Shown: one piece after another, positions 11,004-25,300 of the stretch
Numbering within the stretch: position 1 is the stretch's first letter
How the letters are laid out: every line of letters starts with the position of its first letter
Program-made: the position numbers and the translations under genes
Source: Hydractinia symbiolongicarpus
Lineage: Eukaryota; Cnidaria; Hydrozoa; Anthoathecata; Hydractiniidae
Assembly: GCF_029227915.1 (NCBI RefSeq)
Contig: NC_079880.1
Span: 27,895,501 to 27,959,500, forward strand
Direction: 5' to 3'
Length of the DNA: 64,000 nt
The notes under the pieces: model-generated
Seen by the model: only the letters and a program-made list of their open reading frames with translations
Told to the model about the DNA's origin: nothing
The model's database searches: none

Positions 11004-12423
11004 GAGTTTACTCACAGGGTACTTCTTTGTATACATTCGACTATACAGGCCAAGCCCGGGATTTACAGGGAAATCGCGGGTTTTGTTTTGCCGGCGATTA
11101 AACCACTTTCATTAAGTGTCTCATCAAAATGAAAACATTTCTGAAAACTACAAGTCTCATGCGTTTTAGTGGTAAAATAATAATTTAAAAAATCGTTTGG
11201 GAAATGAGTTTTCTCCCTGGGTACTTTCTTTGTATACTTTTGACTATACAGGCCAAGCCCGGGATTTACGGGAAATCGCGGGTTTTCGTTTGCCGGCGAT
11301 TAAACTTTTTTTTTTCAGCGTCTCATCAAAAATGAAAACATTTTTAAAAACTACAAGTCTCATGGGCTTTAGTGGTAAAATAATAATTTAAAAAATCGTT
11401 CTGGAAATGAGTTTACACCCTGGGTACTTTCTTTGTATACTTTTCACTATACGGGCCGAGACCGGGATTTACGGGAAATCGCAGGTTTTCGTTTGCCGGC
11501 GAATAAACTTCTTTTATTCAGCGTCTCATCAAAAATGAAAATATTTTTAAAAACTACAAGTCTCATGCGTTTTAGTGGTGAAAAAATAATTTAAAAAGTC
11601 GTTCGGGAAATGAGTTTACTCATTGGGTACTTTCTTTGTATACTTTTGACTATACGGGCCGAGTCCGAGATTTACGGGAAATGGCGGGTTTTCGTTTGCC
11701 GGCGATTAAACTTCTTTTATTCAGCGTCTCATCAAAAATGAAAACATTTTTAAAAACTACAAGTCTCATGGGCTTTAGTGGTGAAGTAATAATTTAAAAA
11801 ATCGTTTGGGAAATGAGTTTACTCCCTGGGTACTTTCCTTGTATACTTTTGACTAAACGGGCCAAGTCCGGGATTTACGGGAAATCGCAGGTCTTCGTTT
11901 GCCGGCGATTAAACTTCTTTTATTCAGCGTCTCATCAAAAATGAAAACATTTTTAAAAACTACAAGTCTCATGGGCTTTAGTGGTGAAGTAATAATTTAA
12001 AAAATCGTTTGGGAAATGAGTTTACTTCCTGGGTACTTTCCTTGTATACTTTTGACTAAACGGGCCAAGTCCGGGATTTACGGGAAATCGCAGGTCTTCG
12101 TTTGCCGGCGATTAAACTTCTTTTATTCAGCGTCTCATCAAAAATGAGAACATTTTTGGAAACTACAAGTCTCGTGCGTTTTAGTGGTGAAATAATAATT
12201 TAAAAAATCGTTCTGGAAATGAGTTTACTCACAGGGTACTTTCTTTGTATACATTCGACTATAAGGCCAAGCCCGGGATTTACGGGAAATCGCGGGTTTT
12301 CGTTTGCCGGCGATTAAACCTCATTCATTAAGCGTCTCATCAAAAATGAAAACTTTTTTGAAAACTACAAGTCTCATGCGTTTTAGTGGTGAAAAGAATA
12401 ATTTAAAAAATCGTTCGGGTAAT
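11004..12423. repeat. Seven mixed monomers with one local duplication
   Basis: Contains the ttacagggaaatcgc class (11,004), the gagttttctccc class with a long T run (11,206), the cttttcac class (about 11,409) and the tcattggg class (about 11,613). Two successive monomers of the actaaacggg class follow at about 11,816 and 12,019. The first of these ends like the preceding class (catgggc, gaagtaataa), consistent with a one-monomer slip. The block ends with the tataaggcc/gaaaacttttttg chimera also seen at 3,094. Confidence 0.7.
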
Positions 12424-15057
12424 GAGTTTACTCCCTGGGTACTTTCTTTGTATACTTTTGACTATGTGGGCCGAGTCCGGGGTTTACGGGAAATGGCGGG
12501 TTTTCGTTTGCCGGCGATTAAACATCTTTTATTCAGCGTCTCATCAAAAATGAAAACATTTTTGAAAACTACAAGTCTCAAGCGTTTTAGTGGTGAAAAG
12601 ATAATTTAAAAAATCGTTCGGGAAATGAGTTTACTCCCTGGGTACTTTCTTTGTATACTTTTGACTATACTGGCCAAGCCCAGGATTTACGGGAAATCGC
12701 GGGTTTTCGTTTGCCGGCGATTAAACTTCTTTTATTCAGCGTCTCATCAAAAATAAAAAAATTTTTGAAAACTACAAGTCTTATGCGTTTTGGTGGTGAA
12801 AAAATAATTTAAAAAATCGTTCTGGAAATGAGTTTACTCACAGGGTACTTTCTTTGTATACATTCGACTATACGGCCAAGCCCGGGATTTACGGGAAATC
12901 GCGGGTTTTCGTTTGCCGGCGATTAAACCTCTTTCATTAAGCGTCTCATCAAAAATGAAAACATTTTTGAAAACTACAAGACTCAAGCTTGTAGTAGTGA
13001 AAAAATAATTTAAAAAATCGTTCGGAAAATGAGTTTACTCCCTGGGTACTTTCTTTGTATACTTTTGACTATGCGGGCCGAGTCCGGGGTTTACGGGAAA
13101 TGGCGGGTTTTCGTTTGCCGGCGATTAAACATCTTTTATTCAGCGTCTCATCAAAAATGAAAACATTTTTGAAAACTACAAGTCTCAAGCGTTTTAGTGG
13201 TGAAAAGATAATTTAAAAAATCGTTCGGGAAATGAGTTTACTCCCTGGGTACTTTCTTTGTATACTTTTGACTATACTGGCCAAGCCCGGGATTTACGGG
13301 AAATCGCGGGTTTTCGTTTGCCGGCGATTAAACTTCTTTTATTCAGCGTCTCATCAAAAATGAAAAAATTTTTGAAAACTACAAGTCTTATGCGTTTTGG
13401 TGTTGAAAAAATAATTTAAAAAATCGTTCTGGAAATGAGTTTACTCACAGGGTACTTTCTTTGTATACATTCGACTATAAGGCCAAGCCCGGGATTTACG
13501 GGAAATCGCGGGTTTTCGTTTGCCGGCGATTAAACCTCATTCATTAAGCGTCTCATCAAAAATGAAAACTTTTTTGAAAACTACAAGTCTCATGCGTTTT
13601 AGTGGTGAAAAGAATAATTTAAAAAATCGTTCGGGTAATGAGTTTACTCCCTGGGTACTTTCTTTGTATACTTTTGACTATGCGGGCCGAGTCCGGGGTT
13701 TACGGGAAATGGCGGGTTTTCGTTTGCCGGCGATTAAACATCTTTTATTCAGCGTCTCATCAAAAATGAAAACATTTTTGAAAACTACAAGTCTCAAGCG
13801 TTTTAGTGGTGAAAAGATAATTTAAAAAATCGTTCGGGAAATGAGTTTACTCCCTGGGTACTTTCTTTGTATACTTTTGACTATGTGGGCCGAGTCCGGG
13901 GTTTACGGGAAATGGCGGGTTTTCGTTTGCCGGCGATTAAACATCTTTTATTCAGCGTCTCATCAAAAATGAAAACATTTTTGAAAACTACAAGTCTCAA
14001 GCGTTTTAGTGGTGAAAAGATAATTTAAAAAATCGTTCGGGAAATGAGTTTACTCCCTGGGTACTTTCTTTGTATACTTTTGACTATACTGGCCAAGCCC
14101 AGGATTTACGGGAAATCGCGGGTTTTCGTTTGCCGGCGATTAAACTTCTTTTATTCAGCGTCTCATCAAAAATAAAAAAATTTTTGAAAACTACAAGTCT
14201 TATGCGTTTTGGTGGTGAAAAAATAATTTAAAAAATCGTTCTGGAAATGAGTTTACTCACAGGGTACTTTCTTTGTATACATTCGACTATACGGCCAAGC
14301 CCGGGATTTACGGGAAATCGCGGGTTTTCGTTTGCCGGCGATTAAACCTCTTTCATTAAGCGTCTCATCAAAAATGAAAACATTTTTGAAAACTACAAGA
14401 CTCAAGCTTGTAGTAGTGAAAAAATAATTTAAAAAATCGTTCGGAAAATGAGTTTACTCCCTGGGTACTTTCTTTGTATACTTTTGACTATGCGGGCCGA
14501 GTCCGGGGTTTACGGGAAATGGCGGGTTTTCGTTTGCCGGCGATTAAACATCTTTTATTCAGCGTCTCATCAAAAATGAAAACATTTTTGAAAACTACAA
14601 GTCTCAAGCGTTTTAGTGGTGAAAAGATAATTTAAAAAATCGTTCGGGAAATGAGTTTACTCCCTGGGTACTTTCTTTGTATACTTTTGACTATACTGGC
14701 CAAGCCCGGGATTTACGGGAAATCGCGGGTTTTCGTTTGCCGGCGATTAAACTTCTTTTATTCAGCGTCTCATCAAAAATGAAAAAATTTTTGAAAACTA
14801 CAAGTCTTATGCGTTTTGGTGTTGAAAAAATAATTTAAAAAATCGTTCTGGAAATGAGTTTACTCACAGGGTACTTTCTTTGTATACATTCGACTATAAG
14901 GCCAAGCCCGGGATTTACGGGAAATCGCGGGTTTTCGTTTGCCGGCGATTAAACCTCATTCATTAAGCGTCTCATCAAAAATGAAAAAATTTTTGAAAAC
15001 TACAAGTCTTATGCGTTTTGGTGGTGAAAAAATAATTTAAAAAATCGTTCTGGAATT
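12424..15057. repeat. 7-monomer tandem duplication with 3-monomer sub-rhythm
   Basis: The actatgtggg monomer at 12,424 and its six followers (to 13,842) recur from 13,843. The actatgtggg and cccaggat landmarks are both shifted by 1,419. Inside, a cycle of three classes repeats about every 607 bp: one with attaaacatc, one with actggccaag and cttatgcg, and one with cattcgac. The attaaacatc marker is found only here in the window. The second copy ends in a chimera (about 14,856) joining cctcattcatt to gaaaaaattt. Confidence 0.8.
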
Positions 15058-17693
15058 GAGTTTACTCACAGGGTACTTTCTTTGTATACATTCGACTATA
15101 CGGCCAAGCCCGGGATTTACGGGAAATCGCGGGTTTTCGTTTGCCGGCGATTAAACCTCTTTCATTAAGCGTCTCATCAAAAATGAAAACATTTTTGAAA
15201 ACTACAAGACTCAAGCTTGTAGTAGTGAAAAAATAATTTAAAAAATCGTTCGGAAAATGAGTTTACTCCCTGGGTACTCTCTTTGTATACTTTTGACTAT
15301 ACGGGCCGAGTCCGGGGTTTACGGGAAATGGCCGGTTTTCGTTTGCCACCGATTAAACTTCTTTTATTCAGCGTCTCATCAAAAATGAAAACATTTTTGA
15401 AAACTACAAGTCTCATGCGTTTTAGTGGTAAAAAGATAATATAAAAAATCGTTTTGGAAATGAGTTTACTCACAGGGTACTTTCTTTGTATACATTCGAC
15501 TATACAGGCCAAGTCCGGGATTTACTGGGAAATAGCGGGTTTTGTTTTGCCGGCGATTAAACCACTTTTATTAAGCGTCTCATCAAAAATGAAAACATTT
15601 CTGAAAACTACAAGTCTCATCCGTTTTAGTGGTGAAATAATAATTTAAAAAATCGTTCGGGAAATGAGTTTACTCCCTGGGTACTTTCTTTGTATACTTT
15701 TGACTATACAGGCCAAGCCCGGGATTTACGGGAAATCGCTGGTTTTCGTTTGCCGGCGATTAAACTTCTTTTATTCAGCGTCTCATCAAAAATGAAAACA
15801 TTTTTAAAAACTACAAGTCTCATGGGCTTTAGTGGTGAAATAATAATTTAAAAACTCGTTCTGGAAATGAGTTTACACCCTGGGTACTTTCTTTGTATAC
15901 TTTTCACTATACGGGCCGAGACCGGGATTTACGGGAAATCGCAGGTTTTCGTTTGCCGGCGAATAAACTTCTTTTATTCAGCGTCTCATCAAAAATGAAA
16001 ACATTTTTGAAAACTACAAGTCTCATGCGTTTTAGTGGTGAAAAAATAATTTAAAAAATCGTTTGGGAAATGAGTTTACTCCCTGGGTACTTTCTTTGTA
16101 TACTTTTGACTATGCGGGCCGAGTCCGGGGTTTACGGGAAATGGCGGGTTTTCGTTTGCCGGCGATTAAACTTCTTTTATTCAGCGTCTCATCAAAAATG
16201 AAAACATTTTTGAAAACTACAAGTCTCAAGCGTTTTAGTGGTGAAAAGATAATTTAAAAAATCCTTTTGAAAATGAGTTTACTCACAGGGTACTTTCTTT
16301 GTATACATTCGACTATACGGGCCAAGCCCGGGATTTACGGGAAATCGCGGGTTTTCGTTTGCCGGCGATTAAACCACTTTCATTAAGCGTCTCATCAAAA
16401 ATGAAAACATTTCTAAAAACTACAAGTCTCATGCGTTTTAGTGGTGAAAAAATAATTTAAAAAGTCGTTCGGGAAATGAGTTTACTCACTGGGTACTTTC
16501 TTTGTATACTTTTGACTATACGGGCCGAGTCCGGGATTTACGGGAAATGGCGGGTTTTCTTTTGCCGGCGATTAAATTTCTTTTATTCAGCGTCTCATCA
16601 AAAATGAAAACATTTTTAAAAACTACAAGTCTCATGGGCTTTAGTGATGAAGTAGTAATTTAAAAAATCGTTTGGGAAATGAGTTTACTCCCTGGGTACT
16701 TTCTTGTATACTTTTGACTATACGGGCCGAGTCCGGGATTTACGGGAAATCGCAGGTTTTCGTTTGCCGGCGATTAAACTTCTTTTATTCAGCGTCTCAT
16801 CAAAAATGAGAACATTTTTAAAAACTAAAAGTCTCATGCGTTTTAGTGGTGAAAAAATAATTTAAGAAATCGTTCGGGAAATGAGTTTACTCCCTGCGTA
16901 CTTTCTTTATATACTTTTGACTATACTGGCCAAGCCCGGGATTTACGGGAAATCGCGGGTTTTCGATTGCCGGCGATTAAACTTCTTTTATTCAGCGTCT
17001 CATCAAAAATGAAAACATTTTTAAAAACTACAAGTCTTATGCGTTTTAGTGGTGAAATAATAATTTAAAAAATCGTTCTGGAAATGAGTTTACTCGCAGG
17101 GTACTTTCTTTGTATACATTCGACTATACGGCCAAGCCCGGGATTTACGGGAAATCGCGGGTTTTCGTTTGCCGGCGATTAAACCTCTTTCATTAAGCGT
17201 CTCATCAAAAATGAAAACATTTTTGAACACTACAAGTCTCATGCGTTTTAGTGGTGAAAAAATAATTTAAAAAATCGTTTTGGAAATGAGTTTACTCACA
17301 GGGTACTTTCTTTGTATACATTGGACTATACAGGCCAAGCCCGGGATTTACAGGGAAATCGCGGGTTTTGTTTTGCCGGCGATTAAACCACTTTCATTAA
17401 GCGTCTCATCAAAAATGAAAACATTTCTGAAAACTACAAGTCTCATGCGTTTTAGTGGTGAAAAAATAATTTAAAAAATCGTTCTGGAAATGAGTTTACT
17501 CGCAGGGTACTTTCTTTGTATACATTCGACTATACGGCCAAGCCCGGGATTTACGGGAAATCGCGGGTTTTCATTTGCCGGCGATTAAACCTCTTTCATT
17601 AAGCGTCTCATCAAAAATGAAAACATTTTTAAAAACTACAAGTCTCATGGGCTTTAGTGGTGAAATAATAATTTAAAAAATTGTTCTGGAAAT
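15058..17693. repeat. Bridge block of 13 monomers in an order reused elsewhere
   Basis: From 15,259 the monomer classes run in this order: ccaccgatt; tactgggaaat; aaatcgctgg; gccgagacc; actatgcggg/caagcg; tacgggccaag; cactggg; gagaac; cctgcgtac with tttatatac; tcgcaggg. The same series reappears from 27,024 (offset about 11,765), from about 32,050 and from 50,237. The classes up to gagaac also make up 7,758-9,380. It ends at the ttgttctggaaataag junction that opens L1. Confidence 0.75.
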
Positions 17694-18911
17694 AAGTTTA
17701 CACCCTGGGTACTTTCTTTGTATACTTTTCACTATACGGGCCGAGACCGGGATTTACGGGAAATCGCAGGTTTTCGTTTGCCGGCGATTAAACTTCTTTT
17801 ATTCAGCGTCTCATCAAAAATGAAAACATTTTTGAACACTACAAGTCTCATGCGTTTTAGTGGTGAAAAAATAAATTAAAAAACCGTTCGGGAAATGAGT
17901 TTACTCCCAGGGTACTTTCTTTGTATACTTTTGACTATGCGGGCCGAGTCCAGGGTTTACGGGAAATGGCGGGTTTTCGTTTGCCGGCGATTAAACTTCT
18001 TTTATTCAGCGTCTCATCAAAAATGAAAACATTTTTGAAAACTACAAGTCTGAAGCGTTTTAGTGGTGAAAAGATAATTTAAAAAATCGTTTTGAAAATG
18101 AGTTTACTCACAGCGTACTTTCTTTGTATACTTTTGACTATACAGGCCAAGCCCGGGATTTACGGGAAATCGCGGGTTTTCGTTTGCCGGCGATTAAACT
18201 TCTTTTATTCAGCGTCTCATCAAAAATGAAAACATTTTTAAAAACTACAAGTCTCATGGGCTTTAGTGGTGAAATAATAATTTAAAAAATTGTTCTGGAA
18301 ATAAGTTTACACCCTGGGTACTTTCTTTGTATACTTTTCACTATACGGGCCGAGACCGGGATTTACGGGAAATCGCAGGTTTTTGTTTGCCGGCGATTAA
18401 ACTTCTTTTACTCAGCGTCTCATCAAAAATGAAAACATTTTTGAACACTACAAGTCTCATGCGTTTTAGTGGTGAAAAAATAATTTAAAAAATCGTTCGG
18501 GAAATGAGTTTACTCCCAGGGTACTTTCTTTGTATACTTTTGACTATGCGGGCCGAGTCCAGGGTTTACGGGAAATGGCGGGTTTTCGTTTGCCGGCGAT
18601 TAAACTTCTTTTATTCAGCGTCTCATCAAAAATGAAAACATTTTTGAAAACTACAAGTCTGAAGCGTTTTAGTGGTGAAAAGATAATTTAAAAAATCGTT
18701 TTGAAAATGAGTTTACTCACAGGGTACTTTCTTTGTATACATTCGACTATACGGGCCAAGCCCGGGATTTACGGGAAATCGCGGGTTTTCGTTTGCCGGC
18801 GGTTAAACTTCTTTTATTCAGCGTCTCATCAAAAATGAAAACATTTTTGAAAACTACAAGTCTTATGCGTTTTAGTGGTGAAAAAATAATTTAAAAAATC
18901 GTTCTGGAAAT
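17694..18911. repeat. 3-monomer (609 bp) tandem duplication at the start of L1
   Basis: Bases 17,694-18,302 and 18,303-18,911 both begin with aaataagtttacaccc and continue with the gtccagggt/gtctgaagcg class. The doubled state is also present in L2 (22,358 and 22,967). L3 and L4 carry a single copy, and the sequence upstream of them is a different class. Confidence 0.8.
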
Positions 18912-21900
18912 GAGTTTACTCACAGGGTACTTTCTTTGTATACATTCGACTATACGGCCAAGCCGGGATTTACGGGAAATCGCGGGTTTTCGTTTGCCGG
19001 CGATTAAACCTCTTTCATTAAGCGTCTCATCAAAAATGAAAACATTTTTGAAAACTACAAGACTCAAGCTTGTAGTAGTGAAAAAATAATTTAAAAAATT
19101 GTTCAGAAAATGAGTTTACTCCCTGGGTACTCTCTTTGTATACTTTTGACTATACGGGCCGAGTCCGGGGTTTACGGGAAATGGCCGGTTTTCGTTTGCC
19201 ACCGATTAAACTTCTTTTATTCAGCGTCTCATCAAAAATAAAAACATTTTTGAAAACTACAAGTCTCATGCGTTTTAGTGGTAAAAAGATAATATAAAAA
19301 ATCGTTTTGGAAATGAGTTTACTCACAGGGTACTTTCTTTGTATACATTCGACTATACAGGCCAAGCCCGGGATTTACAGGGAAATCGCGGGTTTTGTTT
19401 TGCCGGCGATTAAACCTCTTTCATTAAGCGTCTCATCAAAAATGAAAACATTTCTGAAAACTACAAGTCTCATGCGTTTTAGTGGTGAAATAATAATTTA
19501 AAAATCGTTCGGGAAATGAGTTTTCTCCCTGGGTACTTTCTTTGTATACTTTTGACTATACAGGCCAAGCCCGGGATTTACGGGAAATCGCGGGTTTTCG
19601 TTTGCCGGCGATTAAACTTCTTTTTTTCAGCGTCTCATCAAAAATGAAAACATTTTTAAAAACTACAAGTCTCATGGGCTTTAGTGGTAAAATAATAATT
19701 TAAAAAATCGTTCTGGAAATGAGTTTACACCCTGGGTACTTTCTTTGTATACTTTTCACTATACGGGCCGAGACCGGGATTTACGGGAAATCGCAGGTTT
19801 TCGTTTGCCGGCGATTAAACTTCTTTTATTCAGCGTCTCATCAAAAATGAAAACATTTTTGAAAACTACAAGTCTCATGTGTTTTAGTGGTGAAAAAATA
19901 ATTTAAAAAATCGTTCGGAAAATGAGTTTACTCCCTGGGTACTTTCTTTGTATACTTTTGACTATGCGGGCCGAGTCCGGGGTTTACGGGAAATGGCGGG
20001 TTTTCGTTTGCCGGCGATTAAACTTCTTTTATTCAGCGTCTCATCAAAAATGAAAACATTTTTGAAAACTACAAGTCTCAAGCGTTTTAGTGGTGAAAAG
20101 ATAATTTAAAAAATCGTTTTGAAAATGAGTTTTCTCACAGGGTACTTTCTTTGTATACATTCGACTATACAGGCCAAGCCCGGGATTTACAGGGAAATCG
20201 CGGGTTTTGTTTTGCCGGCGATTAAACCACTTTCATTAAGCGTCTCATCAAAAATGAAAACATTTCTGAAAACTACAAGTCTCATGCGTTTTAGTGGTGA
20301 AAAAACAATTTAAAAAATCGTTCGGGAAATGAGTTTACTCCCTGGGTACTTTCTTTGTATACTTTTGACTATGCGGGTCGAGTCCGGGGTTTACGGGAAA
20401 TGGCGGGTTTTCGTTTGCCGGCGATTAAACTTCTTTTATTCAGCGTCTCATCAAAAATGAAAACATTTCTGAAAACTACAAGTCTCATGCGTTTTAGTGG
20501 TGAAAAAATAATTTAAAAAGTCGTTCGGGAAATGAGTTTACTCATTGGGTACTTTCTTTGTATACTTTTGACTATACGGGCCGAGTCCGGGATTTACGGG
20601 AAACGGCGGGTTTTCGTTTGCCGGCGATTAAACTTCTTTTATTCAGCGTCTCATCAAAAATGAAAACATTTTTAAAAACTACAAGTCTCATGGGCTTTAG
20701 TGGTGAAGTAATAATTTAAAAAATCGTTTGGGAAATGAGTTTACTCCCTGGGTACTTTCCTTGTATACTTTTGACTAAACGGGCCAAGTCCGGGATTTAC
20801 GGGAAATCGCAGGTCTTCGTTTGCCGGCGATTAAACTTCTTTTATTCAGCGTCTCATCAAAAATGAGAACATTTTTGAAAACTACAAGTCTCATGCGTTT
20901 TAGTGGTGAAAAAATAATTTAAAAAATCGTTCTGGAAATGAGTTTACTCACAGGGTACTTTCTTTGTATACATTCGACTATAAGGCCAAGCCCGGGATTT
21001 ACGGGAAATCGCGGGTTTTCGTTTGCCGGCGATTAAACCTCATTCATTAAGCGTCTCATCAAAAATGAAAACATTTTTGAAAACTACAAGTCTCAAGCTT
21101 GTAGTGGTGAATAAATAATTTAAAAAATCGTTCGGAAAATGAGTTTACTCCCTGGGTACTTTCTTTGTATACTTTTGACTATACGGTCCGAGTCCGGGGT
21201 TTACGGGAAATGGCGGGTTTTCGTTTGCCGGCGATTAACCTTCTTTTATTCAGCGTCTCATCAAAAATGAAAACATTTTTGAAAACTACAAGTCTCATGC
21301 GTTTTAGTGGTGAAAGAATAATTTAACAAATCGTTCGGGAAATGAGTTTACTCCCTGGGTACTTTCTTTGTATACTTTTGACTATACAGGCCAAGCCCGG
21401 GATTTACGGGAAATCACGGGTTTTCGTTTGCCGGCGATTAAACTTCTTTTATTCAGCGTCTCATCAAACATGAAAACATTTTTAAAAACTACAAGTCTCA
21501 TGGGCTTTAGTGGTGAAATAATAATTTAAAAAATCGTTCAGGAAATGAGTTTACACCCTGGGTACTTTCTTTGTATACTTTTCACTATACGGACCGAGTC
21601 CCGGATTTACGGGAAATCGCAGGTTTTCGTTTGCCGGCGATTAAACTTCTTTTATTCAGCGTCTCATCAAAAATGAAAAATTTTTTGAAAACTACAAGTC
21701 TTATGCGTTTTGGTGGTGAAAAAATAATTTAAAAAATCGTTCTGGAAATGAGTTTACTCACAGGGTACTTTCTTTGTATACATTCGACTATACGGCCAAG
21801 CCCGGGATTTACGGGAAATCGCGGGTTTTCGTTTGCCTGCGATTAAACCTCTTTCATTAAGCGTCTCATCAAAAATGAAAACATTTTTGAAAACTACAAG

Positions 21901-22357
21901 ACTCAAGCTTGTAGTAGTGAAAAAATAATTTAAAAAATCGTTCGGAAAATGAGTTTACTCCCTGGGTACTCTCTTTGTATACTTTTGACTATACGGGCCG
22001 AGTCCGGGGTTTACGGGAAATGGCCGGTTTTCGTTTGCCACCGATTAAACTTCTTTTATTCAGCGTCTCATCAAAAATGAAAACATTTTTGAAAACTACA
22101 AGTCTCATGCGTTTTAGTGGTAAAAAGATAATATAAAAAAACGTTTTGGAAATGAGTTTACTCACAGGGTACTTTCTTTGTATACATTCGACTATACAGG
22201 CCAAGTCCGGGATTTACTGGGAAATCGCGGGTTTTGTTTTGCCGGCGATTAAACCACTTTTATTAAGCGTCTCATCAAAAATGAAAACATTTCTGAAAAC
22301 TACAAGTCTCATGGGCTTTAGTGGTGAAATAATAATTTAAAAAATTGTTCTGGAAAT
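17694..22357. repeat. L block copy 1 (23 monomers, 4,664 bp)
   Basis: Opens with the aaataagtttacaccc monomer, carries gaacactac and gtctgaagcg markers, and returns to the same opening sequence at 22,358. Its second half (20,534-22,153) repeats most of the 13-monomer A unit in order, so L contains an A-derived segment. Within it the monomer at 21,547 joins the gtcccggat class directly to the cttatgcgttttggtgg class and skips a monomer present in A1-A3. Confidence 0.85.
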
Positions 22358-25300
22358 AAGTTTACACCCTGGGTACTTTCTTTGTATACTTTTCACTATA
22401 CGGGCCGAGACCGGGATTTACAGGAAATCGCAGGTTTTCGTTTGCCGGCGATTAAACTTCTTTTATTCAGCGTCTCATCAAAAATGAAAACATTTTTGAA
22501 CACTACAAGTCTCATGCGTTTTAGTGGTGAAAAAATAATTTAAAAAACCGTTCAGGAAATGAGTTTACTCCCAGGGTACTTTCTTTGTATACTTTTGACT
22601 ATGCGGGCCGAGTCCAGGGTTTACGGGAAATGGCGGGTTTTCGTTTGCCGGCGATTAAACTTCTTTTATTCAGCGTCTCATCAAAAATGAAAACATTTTT
22701 GAAAACTACAAGTCTGAAGCGTTTTAGTGATGAAAAGATAATTTAAAAAATCGTTTTGAAAATGAGTTTACTCACAGGGTACTTTCTTTGTATACTTTTG
22801 ACTATACAGGCCAAGCCCGGGATTTACGGGAAATCGCGGGTTTTCGTTTGCCGGCGATTAAACTTCTTTTATTCAGCGTCTCATCAAAAATGAAAACATT
22901 TTTAAAAACTACAAGTCTCATGGGCTTTAGTGGTGAAATAATAATTTAAAAAATTGTTCTGGAAATAAGTTTACACCCTGGGTACTTTCTTTGTATACTT
23001 TTCACTATACGGGCCGAGACCGGGATTTACGGGAAATCGCAGGTTTTCGTTTGCCGGAGATTAAACTTCTTTTACTCAGCGTCTCATCAAAAATGAAAAC
23101 ATTTTTGAACACTACAAGTCTCATGCGTTTTAGTGGTGAAAAAATAATTTAAAAAATCGTTCGGGAAATGAGTTTACTCCCAGGGTACTTTCTTTGTATA
23201 CTTTTGACTATGCGGGCCGAGTCCAGGGTTTACGGGAAATGGCGGGTTTTCGTTTGCCGGCGATTAAACTTCTTTTATTCAGCGTCTCATCAAAAATGAA
23301 AACATTTTTGAAAACTACAAGTCTGAAGCGTTTTAGTGGTGAAAAGATAATTTAAAAAATCGTTTTGAAAATGAGTTTACTCACAGGGTACTTTCTTTGT
23401 ATACATTCGACTATACGGGCCAAGCCCGGGATTTACGGGAAATCGCGGGTTTTCGTTTGCCGGCGGTTAAACTTCTTTTATTCAGCGTCTCATCAAAAAT
23501 GAAAATATTTTTGAAAACTACAAGTCTTATGCGTTTTAGTGGTGAAAAAATAATTTAAAAAATCGTTCTGGAAATGAGTTTACTCACAGGGTACTTTCTT
23601 TGTATACATTTGACTATACGGGCCGAGTCCGGGGTTTACGGGAAATGGCCGGTTTTCGTTTGCCACCGATTAAACTTCTTTTATTCAGCGTCTCATCAAA
23701 AATGAAAACATTTTTGAAAACTACAAGTCTCATGCGTTTTAGTGGTAAAAAGATAATATAAAAAATCGTTTTGGAAATGAGTTTACTCACAGGGTACTTT
23801 CTTTGTATACATTCGACTATACAGGCCAAGCCCGGGATTTACAGGGAAATCGCGGGTTTTGTTTTGCCGGCGATTAAACCACTTTCATTAAGCGTCTCAT
23901 CAAAAATGAAAACATTTCTGAAAACTACAAGTCTCATGCGTTTTAGTGGTGAAATAATAATTTAAAAATCGTTCGGGAAATGAGTTTTCACCCTGGGTAC
24001 TTTCTTTGTATACTTTTGACTATACAGGACAAGCCCGGGATTTACGGGAAATCGCGGGTTTTCGTTTGCCGGCGATTAAACTTCTTTTTTTCAGCGTCTC
24101 ATCAAAAATGAAAACATTTTTAAAAACTAAAAGTCTCATGGGCTTTAGTGGTAAAATAATAATTTAAAAAATCGTTCTGGAAATGAGTTTACACCCTGGG
24201 TACTTTCTTTGTATACTTTTCACTATACGGGCCGAGACCGAGATTTACGGGAAATCGCAGGTTTTCGTTTGCCGGCGATTAAACTTCTTTTATTCAGCGT
24301 CTCATCAAAAATGAAAACATTTTTGAAAACTACAAGTCTCATGTGTTTTAGTGGTGAAAAAATAATTTAAAAAATCGTTCGGAAAATGAGTTTACTCCCT
24401 GGGTACTTTCTTTGTATACTTTTGACTATGCGGGCCGAGTCCGGGGTTTACGGGAAATGGCGGGTTTTCGTTTGCCGGCGATTAAACTTCTTTTATTCAG
24501 CGTCTCATCAAAAATGAAAACATTTTTGAAAACTACAAGTCTCAAGCGTTTTAGTGGTGAAAAGATAATTTAAAAAATCGTTTTGAAAATGAGTTTTCTC
24601 ACAGGGTACTTTCTTTGTATACATTCGACTATACAGGCCAAGCCCGGGATTTACAGGGAAATCGCGGGTTTTGTTTTGCCGGCGATTAAACCACTTTCAT
24701 TAAGCGTCTCATCAAAAATGAAAACATTTCTGAAAACTACAAGTCTCATGCGTTTTAGTGGTGAAAAAATAATTTAAAAAATCGTTCGGGAAAGGAGTTT
24801 ACTCCCTGGGTACTTTCTTTGTATACTTTTGACTATGCGGGTCGAGTCCGGGGTTTACGGGAAATGGCGGGTTTTCGTTTGCCGGCGATTAAACTTCTTT
24901 TATTCAGCGTCTCATCAAAAATGAAAACATTTCTGAAAACTACAAGTCTCATGCGTTTTAGTGGTGAAAAAATAATTTAAAAAGTCGTTCGGGAAATGAG
25001 TTTACTCATTGGGTACTTTCTTTGTATACTTTTGACTATACGGGCCGAGTCCGGGATTTACGGGAAACGGCGGGTTTTCGTTTGCCGGCGATTAAACTTC
25101 TTTTATTCAGCGTCTCATCAAAAATGAAAACATTTTTAAAAACTACAAGTCTCATGGGCTTTAGTGGTGAAGTAATAATTTAAAAAATCGTTTGGGAAAT
25201 GAGTTTACTCCCTGGGTACTTTCCTTGTATACTTTTGACTAAACGGGCCAAGTCCGGGATTTACGGGAAATCGCAGGTCTTCGTTTGCCGGCGATTAAAC

